From NCBI GenBank assembly GCA_035551575.1, contig DASZNJ010000368.1:1-5358 (forward strand): 5,358 bases of DNA. The letters run 5' to 3'. Every line of letters starts with the position of its first letter. Within the stretch, counting starts at the first letter, position 1. The translations under genes were made by a program, and so were the position numbers. The notes under the pieces were generated by a model. It saw only the letters and a program-made list of their open reading frames with translations. It made no database searches and was not told the DNA's origin. Below, one piece after another: positions 1 through 5,358 of this stretch. The DNA comes from JABFXC01 sp035551575 (GTDB lineage Bacteria; Gemmatimonadota; Gemmatimonadetes; Gemmatimonadales; Gemmatimonadaceae).

Positions 1-230
1 GTGTTGCCCATTCGGCATGTCGCGGCCTGGTTCCATCTCCATTGGGACACGGTCAAGCAGCTCGACCGCCGAGCGCTCCACACGCGCCTCGGCCCGATCA
101 CCGCGGAGAGTCTAGCCGACGTGCGCCTGCTCGTGATCGACGATTTCGCGATTCAGAAGGGTCATCGCTACGCCACCGTCATCGTGGACCTGACCACCAA
201 GCGCGTTCTCTGGGTGCATCGAGGACAGCG
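1..230 (+). pseudogene. ISL3-family transposase, internal fragment (both ends missing)
   Basis: The reading frame is open from base 1 and probably continues leftward out of the window, so the first GTG need not be the real start. About 76 residues resemble ISL3 transposases. An N-terminal stretch (HVAAWFHLHWDTVKQLDRR) looks like the helix-turn-helix region before the catalytic domain. It is followed by VRLLVIDDFAIQKGHRYATV and IVDLTTKRVLWV, the strand carrying the first catalytic aspartate (about residue 47) of the DDE nuclease and the next strand. The similarity stops at about VLWVHRGQR. The frame then continues to a TAG at 307-309, but those residues are antisense of the neighbouring methyltransferase. 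The other catalytic acidic residues and the C-terminus are absent, so this copy cannot transpose. No terminal inverted repeat is visible. Family assignment is by remembered motif similarity. Confidence 0.8.
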
Positions 231-542
231 ACTGAGGTCCTCGGCCTCTGAGCCGACGACCTTGCCAAGCCACTCGCGCATTTCAGGACTGTTGACCGCG
301 TCGTTGTAGACCCACCCTTCGTTCCCCGTGTTGTACGGAGGGTCGATGTAAATGAGCTTCACCTGCTGCGCGTAGTACGGCAGAAGCGCCTTGAGGGCGA
401 TCAGGTTGTCGCCCTGCACGACGAGATTGCCCGCCGTGGGGTCGCCGGCCGAGAGCCCGGCATTTTCCTTGAGAAGGTGGAATGGAACCTCGCGGTGGTG
501 GTTCAACACCGCGCGCTTACCGATCCAGTCGAGCGTGGGCAT
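228..542 (-). pseudogene. Site-specific adenine DNA methyltransferase (Mod-like, beta class), N-terminal fragment
   Basis: The gene starts at an ATG (540-542) and gives MPTLDWIGKRAVLNHHREVP, a start typical of this methyltransferase group; no good Shine-Dalgarno is visible. Residues 37-75 hold AGNLVVQGDNLIALKALLP and IYIDPPYNTGNEGW. DPPYNTG is motif IV (D/N-PP-Y), the catalytic loop for amino-group methylation. Its position near the N-terminus, before any FxGxG SAM motif, fits the beta class seen in type III Mod enzymes. Similarity ends at EAEDLSR (about residue 105). The expected continuation (a HDKW-like segment) is replaced by antisense transposase sequence, and the frame stays open to a stop at 168-170. 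Motif I for SAM binding and the target-recognition region are lost, so no activity is expected. No Res, helicase or other restriction partner is present. It lies about 105 bases downstream of the HEPN gene on the same strand, so it may once have shared an operon or defence island with it. Confidence 0.85.
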
Positions 543-647
543 CAGAAAATCCGGCCGGTAGTGGTGCGGCCGCCAGCGAGGCGCCGCGACGGTGTGGACA
601 CGCCGGGGTAGAATAGCGTTAGGCGCTGACGGCGCGGGAAGCGCGGC

Positions 648-1070
648 TCAGGCACGTGCCAGCTCTCCCTCCGCCCAAGACGCGAACGCCGCGGCCTTCT
701 CAATCGCGTCGCGCGCGTCACGCATGGGAATGAAGCGGTGCCCGTACGCGCTGTCATCCTTGCGGGCGAGAAGCCTCGTCAGGCGCGTGAGCTCGCCCGC
801 GGGCGCGGCGTTGCCGAGCGCATGGCGCACGGTGGCGGGCAAGCGCTGATGATCCGCCTCGTTGCGGATGCCGGCGACCTTGATCGTTAGCGCGTCTCCG
901 TATGCGATTGCAGCCAGGATGGCGCCCTGCACGATCAGGCGACCGTCGTCGCTTTCGTCGGCGACCTCGCAGGCGTTCCGCGCAGTCTTGAGGTGCGCGC
1001 GGCCGGCGTCGCGCCGGCCGGTCCACTCGCCGCGGTTAACGACCGGCCGCCAAGTACCCCGGGTGACCAT
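648..1070 (-). CDS. HEPN-type helical protein, probable toxin/ribonuclease partner of the upstream MNT protein
   Basis: This is a 140-residue, largely helical protein with no signal peptide or membrane segment. I chose the ATG at 1068-1070, which overlaps the upstream stop as TGATG and has GGGAG five bases before it; a GTG one codon earlier is the alternative. HEPN proteins are four-helix bundles whose RNase members carry R-x4-6-H. Here RNEADH (R69 to H74) gives exactly R-x4-H with a polar Asn after the Arg, following a small-residue helix (AILAAIAYGDALTIKVAG). The later segment LTRLLARKDDSAYG (residues about 96-110), then a final helix rich in Ala and Arg, resembles remembered HEPN partners with a K-x-x-A-x-Y signature. 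The canonical HepT R-x4-H-x-Y is not met, since HQR follows. By analogy the paired MNT protein would silence it, possibly by AMPylation. It is translationally coupled to that gene. The family call is from motifs and context only. Confidence 0.72.
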   Translation of the reverse strand: MVTRGTWRPVVNRGEWTGRRDAGRAHLKTARNACEVADESDDGRLIVQGAILAAIAYGDALTIKVAGIRNEADHQRLPATVRHALGNAAPAGELTRLTRLLARKDDSAYGHRFIPMRDARDAIEKAAAFASWAEGELARA

Positions 1071-1729
1071 CACCGCTCCCTTCCGCGGCGTGCGCGGGCG
1101 AGGACGTCAGCGGGCGCGTCGCCGAGGAGCACAACGGCGTCACGCTTCAGGCTTTCCCAGAAGGGCGTCTTCTCCCGCGCCGCGCGGCGCACGTCCGCGG
1201 GGGCCATGGTGATAACGGCGACGCGCTCTACGCTGGCCGCGCGTGTGCGTGAAATAGCGTCGCGGAGTGCGTCGGCCTGCGCACTCGGCTCTGGGACCGC
1301 CGTGACGAGCGCGATGTCGATGTCGCTTGCCGCGTCGTCCTCACCTCGGGCAACGCTGCCAAAGAGCCAGACCGCCAGCGGTGCGGGGGTGAGCCGCCCC
1401 GCGGCGTCGCGCACGGCGTCGAGGACCGCGCTGGCCTGCTGCTGCTCCGCTTGAAAGAGCTGCACGAGAACCGGTACCAGCGGGTGGCTTCGTCGGAGTC
1501 CGCAGACCATGCTGCGGCCGGCACCGATGGCGGTCGCCACTTCGAGGTCGAGCAGCCGCCGCAGCGCAGTCCGGACGCTCGGCAGCGTTAGCCTCGCCCG
1601 GTGAGCGATGTCCGCGACTGCTAGCCTTCCGCCGTGCCCCGCCAGGACGCGAACAACGCGCACCAGGGCGCGGGTGCCTAAAACCTCATCGAGCGGGTGG
1701 TAGAGCGTACTGGCCGGAGAAGGGCGCAC
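1070..1729 (-). CDS. Winged-helix + MNT nucleotidyltransferase fusion, probable antitoxin/regulator
   Basis: From a GTG at 1727-1729 this is 219 residues; the frame can also be read from a TTG at 1805-1807 (245 residues). I prefer the shorter form because PLDEVLGTRALVRVVRVL is where this family normally begins, but the start is uncertain. Residues about 12-80 form a winged helix-turn-helix: LAVADIAHRARLTLPSVRTA as HTH, LRRLLDLEV, then a wing (GAGRSMVCGLRRSHPL). A helical linker leads to the nucleotidyltransferase core with GSVARGEDDAASDIDIALV, exactly GS-x10-D-x-D (G124, S125, D136, D138), the metal and NTP-binding signature of the MNT/pol-beta superfamily. E168 is a candidate third acidic residue. 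In MntA-HepT systems the MNT protein neutralises HEPN by AMPylation; that role is inferred here from the neighbour. The fused wHTH suggests DNA binding and autoregulation. Here the MNT gene comes first, unlike the classic HepT-MntA order. An L-G pair near its N-terminus uses a rare TTA codon. Confidence 0.82.
   Translation of the reverse strand: MRPSPASTLYHPLDEVLGTRALVRVVRVLAGHGGRLAVADIAHRARLTLPSVRTALRRLLDLEVATAIGAGRSMVCGLRRSHPLVPVLVQLFQAEQQQASAVLDAVRDAAGRLTPAPLAVWLFGSVARGEDDAASDIDIALVTAVPEPSAQADALRDAISRTRAASVERVAVITMAPADVRRAAREKTPFWESLKRDAVVLLGDAPADVLARARRGRER
1076..1080 (-). promoter_or_regulatory. Shine-Dalgarno deciding the HEPN start
   Basis: GGGAG on the minus strand sits five bases before the ATG at 1068-1070, inside the last codons of the MNT gene. 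It favours that ATG over the GTG one codon upstream and supports coupled translation of the two genes. Confidence 0.5.
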
Positions 1730-1735
1730 AGGGAT

Positions 1736-1772
1736 AGAGTAAGTGTTGTTTCTGCAAAGAAAGAAATCTTTC
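1736..1772 (-). promoter_or_regulatory. Candidate promoter and operator of the MNT-HEPN operon
   Basis: This is a locally AT-rich tract in GC-rich DNA. TACTCT (1736-1741, minus strand) fits a TANNNT -10 element and lies six bases before the GTG at 1727-1729, a layout seen for leaderless mRNAs; no Shine-Dalgarno precedes that GTG. The inverted repeat GAAAGA-AA-TCTTTC (1759-1772) covers the place where the -35 would be, and no good TTGACA-like box is seen. An autorepressor site for the wHTH of the encoded protein is a reasonable inference, not shown by the sequence alone. Confidence 0.35.
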
Positions 1773-1986
1773 GCTGGAGAAAGTACACCTTCCCGGTCGG
1801 GGCACAACCCTGCGCCGGCGCGGCGATGTCCTCACTGCAGCCCGGCGGCTGTCCGGTGCGCGTGCGAGAGGGCGCGTCGTCCATGCATGAAGGGTCGGGC
1901 AGCTTCGCGGCCGGCGTTGCCCGAAGCGGTACTCCCCCTTCGGCGTCGAGTTCGAACCTGACGCCGTGGGCACCGCGGTCGGCACC
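1773..1986. other. Intergenic stretch, no gene recognised
   Basis: With the GTG start, nothing between the MNT promoter and the tRNA terminator is a supportable gene. A TTG start at 1807 would use its right edge. A minus-strand frame stays open through much of it (VRFELDAEGGVPLRATPAAK around 1904-1962), which could be a relic protein tail, but it has no start, ribosome site or recognised family. The other frames are low-complexity shadows. It contains one marked palindrome (listed separately) and a CCGAAG/CTTCGG pair at 1921-1926 and 1938-1943. Confidence 0.5.
1941..1966. repeat. 26-base imperfect palindrome centred on GTTCGAAC
   Basis: The arms CGGCGTC (1941-1947) and GACGCCG (1960-1966) are perfectly complementary, and the centre GTTCGAAC (1950-1957) is itself a perfect palindrome. 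Only the two positions in between on each side (1948-1949 and 1958-1959) break the symmetry, one as a possible G-T pair. There is no T-run on either side, so it does not look like an intrinsic terminator. It could be a protein-binding site, a recombination site or a structured RNA element. Confidence 0.5.
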
Positions 1987-2023
1987 AACGAAAACGCCGT
2001 CGGAATCAGTGATTCCGACGGCG
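1987..2023 (-). terminator. Intrinsic terminator of the tRNA-Gly transcript
   Basis: CGCCGTCGGAATCA (1995-2008) and TGATTCCGACGGCG (2010-2023) are perfect inverted repeats around a single base, so realistically a 12-bp stem with a five-base loop. On the minus strand the stem is followed at once by TTTTCGTT (1994-1987). It lies 23 bases beyond the tRNA 3' end and reads in the same direction, so it terminates the tRNA transcript. The T-run is short, but the stem is very stable. Confidence 0.88.
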
Positions 2024-2046
2024 CTGTAACGCGTTGATACGTAAGG

Positions 2047-2119
<73 letters not shown>

Positions 2120-2143
2120 AGAACCACTGATACCAACTGCACC

Positions 2144-2172
2144 AGTGTACCCGCGTGGCGGCAGAAAATCAA
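2144..2172 (-). promoter_or_regulatory. Sigma70-type promoter of the tRNA-Gly gene
   Basis: On the minus strand TTGATT (2167-2172) and TACACT (2144-2149) are separated by exactly 17 bases. Each box matches four of six consensus positions. Transcription would start near 2137, giving a leader of roughly 18 bases before the mature tRNA 5' end at 2119. Confidence 0.75.
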
Positions 2173-2260
2173 CGCCGGGCGCGGCGCTGGCCGGTGATTT
2201 CTTACCTCGCGCGCCGCGGCGCCGAGCCATACGTTTCCCGCAGCACCCCACTTCCGCGCC

Positions 2261-4408
2261 GTGACCGATACGACCCAGAGCCACGCAACCATCGAGGAGC
2301 AGTCCGGCCCGCGGAAGGGGACGGTCCTGATCGTCGACGACAAGACCGAGAACCTCGACGCCTTCGAGGCGGTGCTCGAGCCCCTTGGCCATCCCGTGGT
2401 CCGCGCGAGCACCTCGGCCGAGGCGCTCCGCCTGCTGCTCAAGCAGGACTTCGCCGTCGTCCTGCTCGACGTCCGGATGCCCGGAACCGACGGGGTCGAG
2501 ACCGCCCGCCTGATCAAGTCGCGCATCCGCTCGCGCTCGACGCCGATCATCTTCATCACCGCGCTCGAGGCCGACCGCCGGCAGGTGAGCGACGCATACG
2601 CATCGGGAGCGGTCGACTACCTCTTCAAGCCGGTCGATCCCGACATGCTCCGCGCGAAGGTCGGGGCCTTCATCGAGCTCTATGAGAAGCGCGAGCACCT
2701 CGCCTGGGTCGAGCGCCGCCGCTATGCGGACCTCGTCGAGCAGGAATCGCAGGACCGGATCCTCGCCGACCGGATGCGCGCCCGCCAGGCGGTGGAGAGT
2801 GTCCAGCGCGACATCAGCTACATCCTCGAGAGCATCAGCGATCCGTTCGTCATCTACGACGCCGAATGGCGCTTCCGCTACGTCAACGGCGCGGCGCGGC
2901 GTGTGTTCACCGACCTCCCCTCGGGGGAGACGACTGACGTCACCAACCGCTCGGTCTGGGATGTCTTCCCCGCTCTGCGCGGGACGGCGTTCGAGCGCGA
3001 GGCTGCCGCGGCGATGGTCGATCGCGCCCCGCGCGCCTTCGAGATGGAACACGCCGACGGCGCCTGGACGGAGACCTACCTCTACCCGACCGATGACGGC
3101 GGGCTCGGCGTCTCATGGAAGGACATCTCGGCGCGCAAGCGCGCCGAGAGCGCCCTCCGCTTCCTCAACGAGGCATCGACCATCCTCGCGTCGTCGCTCG
3201 ACTTCGAGGCGACGCTGTCCGCGGTCGCGCGGCTCGCCGTGCCGCGGCTCGGCGACTGGTGCGCGATCGAGATCGTCGGCGAGGACGGCCTCGCGCGCCA
3301 GCTCGCCGTCGCCCACACCGATCCGGCGAAAATTCCGCTCGCGCAGGAGCTGCGCGCGCGGTACCCCGCCAACCCCGACGCGCAGGCCGGGCTCCCCCTC
3401 GTCCTCCGGAGGGGTGTCACCGAGTTCTATCCGGTGGTCACCGACGAGCAGGTCGCCGCCGCGGCCGTCGACGCCGACCACCTCGCGCTCCTCCGCGCGC
3501 TGCAGCTGCGCTCCGTGATCATCGTCCCCCTCATCGCCCGCGAGCGGATCTTCGGGGCGCTCACCCTCATCGGGACGGAGAGCGGCCGGCGGTTCACCAC
3601 CGACGACCTCGAGGTCGCCGAATCGCTGGCGCGACGCGCCGCCCTCGCCGTCGACAACGCGCGGCTCTATCGCGAAGCCGAGCGCGCGCGCGCCGATGCC
3701 GAAGCCGCCAACCAGGCGAAGAGCGACTTCCTCGCGACGATGAGCCACGAGCTGCGGACGCCGCTCAACGCGATCGCCGGCTACACCGAGCTGCTGGAGA
3801 TGGAGCTGCGGGGCCCGGTCACCCCCGAGCAGCGCGAGGACCTCCGCCGGATCCGGCGCAGCCAGCGCCACCTGCTCTCCCTCGTCAACGACGTGCTGAA
3901 CTTCGCCCGCCTCGACAGCGGCTACCTGCATTACGACATCGCCGCCGTGCCCCTCGCCGAGACGTTAGGCGAGGTCGAGGCGCTCGTCGCGCCGCAGCTG
4001 CAGACGAAGGGGCTCTCCTACCAGCTGTCGCTGCCGCCGCAGTCGGTGGCCGTCATGGCCGACCGCGAGAAGCTGCAGCAGATCGTCGTCAACCTGCTCT
4101 CCAACGCGCTGAAGTTCACCGCGCCGGGGGGACGGATCGACGTCGGCTGCGCCGCCCGCGACTCGGTCGTCGTCATCACGGTGAGCGATACGGGACGGGG
4201 GATCCCCGAGGACAAGCTCGAGGCGATCTTCGAGCCGTTCGTCCAGGTGGAGCGGACCCTGACCCGCGAGACGGAAGGGAGCGGGCTCGGACTGGCGATC
4301 AGCCGGTCGCTGGCCCGGGCGATGAATGGCGACCTGACCGTGACGAGCGAGGTGGGGGCGGGATCGACCTTCACCCTGACGCTCCCGCGCGCCGGAACGC
4401 TTGCCTGA
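2261..4408 (+). CDS. Soluble REC-PAS-GAF sensor histidine kinase
   Basis: The protein has 715 residues from a GTG start; no clear Shine-Dalgarno and no nearby ATG. It autophosphorylates on histidine in response to a cytoplasmic signal and passes phosphate to a response regulator not present here. Domains in order: REC at about 20-140 (TVLIVDD with D26/D27, phospho-acceptor D70 in LLDVRMPGTDG, T100, K123 in LFKP); a charged helical linker at 140-185; PAS at about 186-290 (ILESISDPFVIYDAEWRFRYVN); GAF at about 305-470; a signalling helix; HisKA with H496 in SHELRTPLNAIAGYTELL; and HATPase_c with N box NLLSNALKF (611-619), G1 DTGRGIP (643-649), F box FEPFVQ (657-662) and G2 GSGLGL (673-678). All catalytic residues are intact. 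There is no signal peptide or membrane segment, so it is cytoplasmic. The N-terminal REC suggests it receives phosphate or a signal from another kinase. It is divergent from the tRNA and 49 bases upstream of a co-directional lipoprotein gene. Leu569 uses a rare TTA codon. Confidence 0.95.
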   Translation: MTDTTQSHATIEEQSGPRKGTVLIVDDKTENLDAFEAVLEPLGHPVVRASTSAEALRLLLKQDFAVVLLDVRMPGTDGVETARLIKSRIRSRSTPIIFITALEADRRQVSDAYASGAVDYLFKPVDPDMLRAKVGAFIELYEKREHLAWVERRRYADLVEQESQDRILADRMRARQAVESVQRDISYILESISDPFVIYDAEWRFRYVNGAARRVFTDLPSGETTDVTNRSVWDVFPALRGTAFEREAAAAMVDRAPRAFEMEHADGAWTETYLYPTDDGGLGVSWKDISARKRAESALRFLNEASTILASSLDFEATLSAVARLAVPRLGDWCAIEIVGEDGLARQLAVAHTDPAKIPLAQELRARYPANPDAQAGLPLVLRRGVTEFYPVVTDEQVAAAAVDADHLALLRALQLRSVIIVPLIARERIFGALTLIGTESGRRFTTDDLEVAESLARRAALAVDNARLYREAERARADAEAANQAKSDFLATMSHELRTPLNAIAGYTELLEMELRGPVTPEQREDLRRIRRSQRHLLSLVNDVLNFARLDSGYLHYDIAAVPLAETLGEVEALVAPQLQTKGLSYQLSLPPQSVAVMADREKLQQIVVNLLSNALKFTAPGGRIDVGCAARDSVVVITVSDTGRGIPEDKLEAIFEPFVQVERTLTRETEGSGLGLAISRSLARAMNGDLTVTSEVGAGSTFTLTLPRAGTLA

Positions 4409-4457
4409 CGCCGGGGCGCGCCGCATCTTGGCGCAGCCACATCAACCGGGATCGACG

Positions 4458-5048
4458 ATGCCGAGATCGAAGTCAACCCCCTCGCCGGAGCGGCCCGCGA
4501 TCGCCCTGGCCGCGGCCCTCGCGATCGCGTTCACCGCCGCGTGCGCGGCGACGTCGACCTCGGCTGCCGCACCCGACACCACCCCCGAGGTGCTCGTCGA
4601 CCAGGATGGGCGGGTCTACCGCACGACCGACGCCCCGGCGGCGACGAGCCTCGCGGCGTCTCCCGACTCGACGTTCAGGGCGGTCCTCGCCGCCTATACC
4701 GCGCTCGGGCTCGAACCATCGACGATCGATCCCGCCGGCCGCGTCGTGGCGCGCCAGCACATGCTGCTGCGCTCGCGCTTCCAGGGTGAGCCGCTGTCCG
4801 CGGTCTTCGATTGCGGCGCCGGGCAGTTCGGCCCCCGCGCCGACCAGGGACGGATCACGGCCGACATCGCGACGCGGATCATCGCGACGGGCACCGGCTC
4901 ATCGATGTCGACGATGATCCAGGCATCCCTCGTGCCTAACGACGGCGCCTCGCGCGACCCGATCCGCTGCGTCAGCCACGGCCGCATCGAGGAGCGGCTC
5001 CGCCGCGAGGTCACGCTCAACCTCGGGCTCCCCTACGGGAAATCCTGA
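4458..5048 (+). CDS. Putative lipoprotein or secreted protein, unknown function (first of a tandem pair)
   Basis: The protein has 196 residues. I start it at the ATG 4458-4460, because it gives a basic N-terminus followed by a hydrophobic Ala/Leu stretch (residues 14-28) ending in FTAAC. Earlier in-frame starts overlap the kinase and would bury this signal. C29 is a possible lipidation site, but Thr at -3 makes the lipobox weak; cleavage by ordinary signal peptidase is the alternative. The mature part has VLVDQDGRVYRT (45-56), a FRAVLAAYTALGLEP helix (73-87), and a C-terminal domain with FDCG (C119) and IRCVSHGRIEERL (C171). The two cysteines could form a disulfide outside the cytoplasm. The pattern matches, from memory, uncharacterised proteins frequent in Gemmatimonadota. 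The stop overlaps the next gene's start (TGATG). I can assign no function; an envelope location is the only inference. Confidence 0.85.
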   Translation: MPRSKSTPSPERPAIALAAALAIAFTAACAATSTSAAAPDTTPEVLVDQDGRVYRTTDAPAATSLAASPDSTFRAVLAAYTALGLEPSTIDPAGRVVARQHMLLRSRFQGEPLSAVFDCGAGQFGPRADQGRITADIATRIIATGTGSSMSTMIQASLVPNDGASRDPIRCVSHGRIEERLRREVTLNLGLPYGKS

Positions 5049-5358
5049 TGCCGACCACCGCCGCCGTCCGTGCCCGCTCCGCCGCCGTCCTCGCCACCGC
5101 GGCCGCCGTCGCGCTCGCGGTGGCCGGCTGCGCATCGACCCCGTCGGTCACCGAGGAGCACCACACCGTCATCGATGCCGACCGTGACGTCTACCGGCAG
5201 ACCGGGCAGGGCATCCCGATCCTCTTCGGCGCGTCGCGCGACGCGGTCTGGAAGGCGCTCGTCGGCGCCTACTCCGACATCGGCCTGCTCCCCGACGCGG
5301 CCGACACCGCGATGCGGGCCGTCGGGCGGTCGAAGATCACCATGCGCGGCTCGTACCA
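5048..5358 (+). CDS. Putative lipoprotein paralogous to the preceding gene (3' end beyond the window)
   Basis: The ATG at 5048-5050 overlaps the previous stop; GGGA seven bases upstream is a weak ribosome site. The frame is open through 103 codons to the window end. The N-terminus is a lipoprotein signal: Arg8 and Arg10, a long Ala/Val/Leu segment, then VAGC with C28 as a good lipobox cysteine. The mature part repeats the layout of the upstream protein: VIDADRDVYRQTG (41-53) against VLVDQDGRVYRTT, and ASRDAVWKALVGAYSDIGLLP (62-82) against ASPDSTFRAVLAAYTALGLEP, with a later V-x-R...R pattern also shared. It is therefore a tandem duplicate, diverged but recognisable, probably co-transcribed and anchored in a membrane. 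The function is unknown. The part that would contain the paired cysteines lies outside the window. Confidence 0.85.
   Translation, partial: MPTTAAVRARSAAVLATAAAVALAVAGCASTPSVTEEHHTVIDADRDVYRQTGQGIPILFGASRDAVWKALVGAYSDIGLLPDAADTAMRAVGRSKITMRGSY

Noticed and set aside
501..624. Possible integron attC site: GTTAGGC at 618-624 with GTTCAAC at 501-507
   Set aside because: The two core-like sites are not complementary to each other, no inner L pair is seen, and the left one lies in methyltransferase coding sequence. GTTAGGC also occurs inside the kinase gene, so it is not specific.
592..1454. Plus-strand open frames opposite the MNT and HEPN genes
   Set aside because: They lie antisense to two genes with exact catalytic motifs and coupled starts. 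Their translations are Arg/Ala/Ser-rich without motifs.
2180..2260. GC-rich dyads and a TACGTT box as a kinase promoter
   Set aside because: The inverted repeats are short GC runs expected by composition, and TACGTT (2230-2235) has no matching -35, so I could not support a promoter.
3113..3931. 272-codon minus-strand open frame opposite the GAF and HisKA region
   Set aside because: Repetitive Glu/Arg/Val/Gly antisense shadow without any recognisable motif.
4409..4457. Promoter before the first lipoprotein gene (TTGGCG-like box near 4429)
   Set aside because: No acceptable -10 at the right distance. The short gap is equally consistent with read-through from the kinase gene.
3115..4917. 600-codon plus-strand open frame overlapping the kinase and the lipoprotein gene
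   Set aside because: Arg/Ala/Pro-rich frame-shifted reading of two well-supported genes, with no domain. Long spurious frames are normal at this GC content.

Overview
The window reads as a piece of a GC-rich bacterial chromosome, with coding regions close to two-thirds G+C or above. It divides at a tRNA gene into an accessory left part (about 1-1990) and an ordinary-looking chromosomal right part (about 2260-5358). The two small envelope proteins at the right end resemble, from memory, a hypothetical protein family common in Gemmatimonadota (DCG...PV/IRC.S.GR.EER pattern). I therefore suspect that phylum, with only moderate confidence.

Left part. Positions 1-230 carry the middle of an ISL3-family transposase on the + strand, cut off inside its catalytic domain. 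At about 222-233 it runs directly into the truncated end of a minus-strand adenine DNA methyltransferase (228-542) that keeps only its N-terminal region with the DPPYNTG motif. Both are dead remnants joined at one breakpoint. Next, on the minus strand, is an intact two-gene module: a winged-helix/MNT nucleotidyltransferase fusion (1070-1729) and a HEPN-type helical protein (648-1070), joined by a TGATG stop/start overlap. This looks like a toxin-antitoxin pair of the MNT/HEPN class in which the antitoxin may also act as the repressor. An AT-rich tract with a 14-base inverted repeat lies just upstream.

Boundary. About 210 bases (1773-1986) have no gene I can support but contain a striking imperfect palindrome (1941-1966). 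Then comes a minus-strand tRNA-Gly(CCC) unit with a good sigma70-type promoter (2144-2172), the gene (2047-2119) and a strong intrinsic terminator (1987-2023). The accessory genes all lie on the 3' side of the tRNA, the side where integrating elements usually insert.

Right part. A soluble sensor histidine kinase, REC-PAS-GAF-HisKA-HATPase (2261-4408), is followed on the same strand by two adjacent, paralogous signal-peptide/lipoprotein genes. The first (4458-5048) is complete. The second (5048 to beyond the window end) starts in the stop codon of the first. No transmembrane sensor or DNA-binding response regulator is visible, so the kinase's input and its output partner lie elsewhere.

The most interesting items are the wHTH-MNT/HEPN module with its candidate operator, the scar fusing two truncated genes, and the tandem lipoprotein paralogues. 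I see no clearly unprecedented system, and no CRISPR array or complete mobile element.
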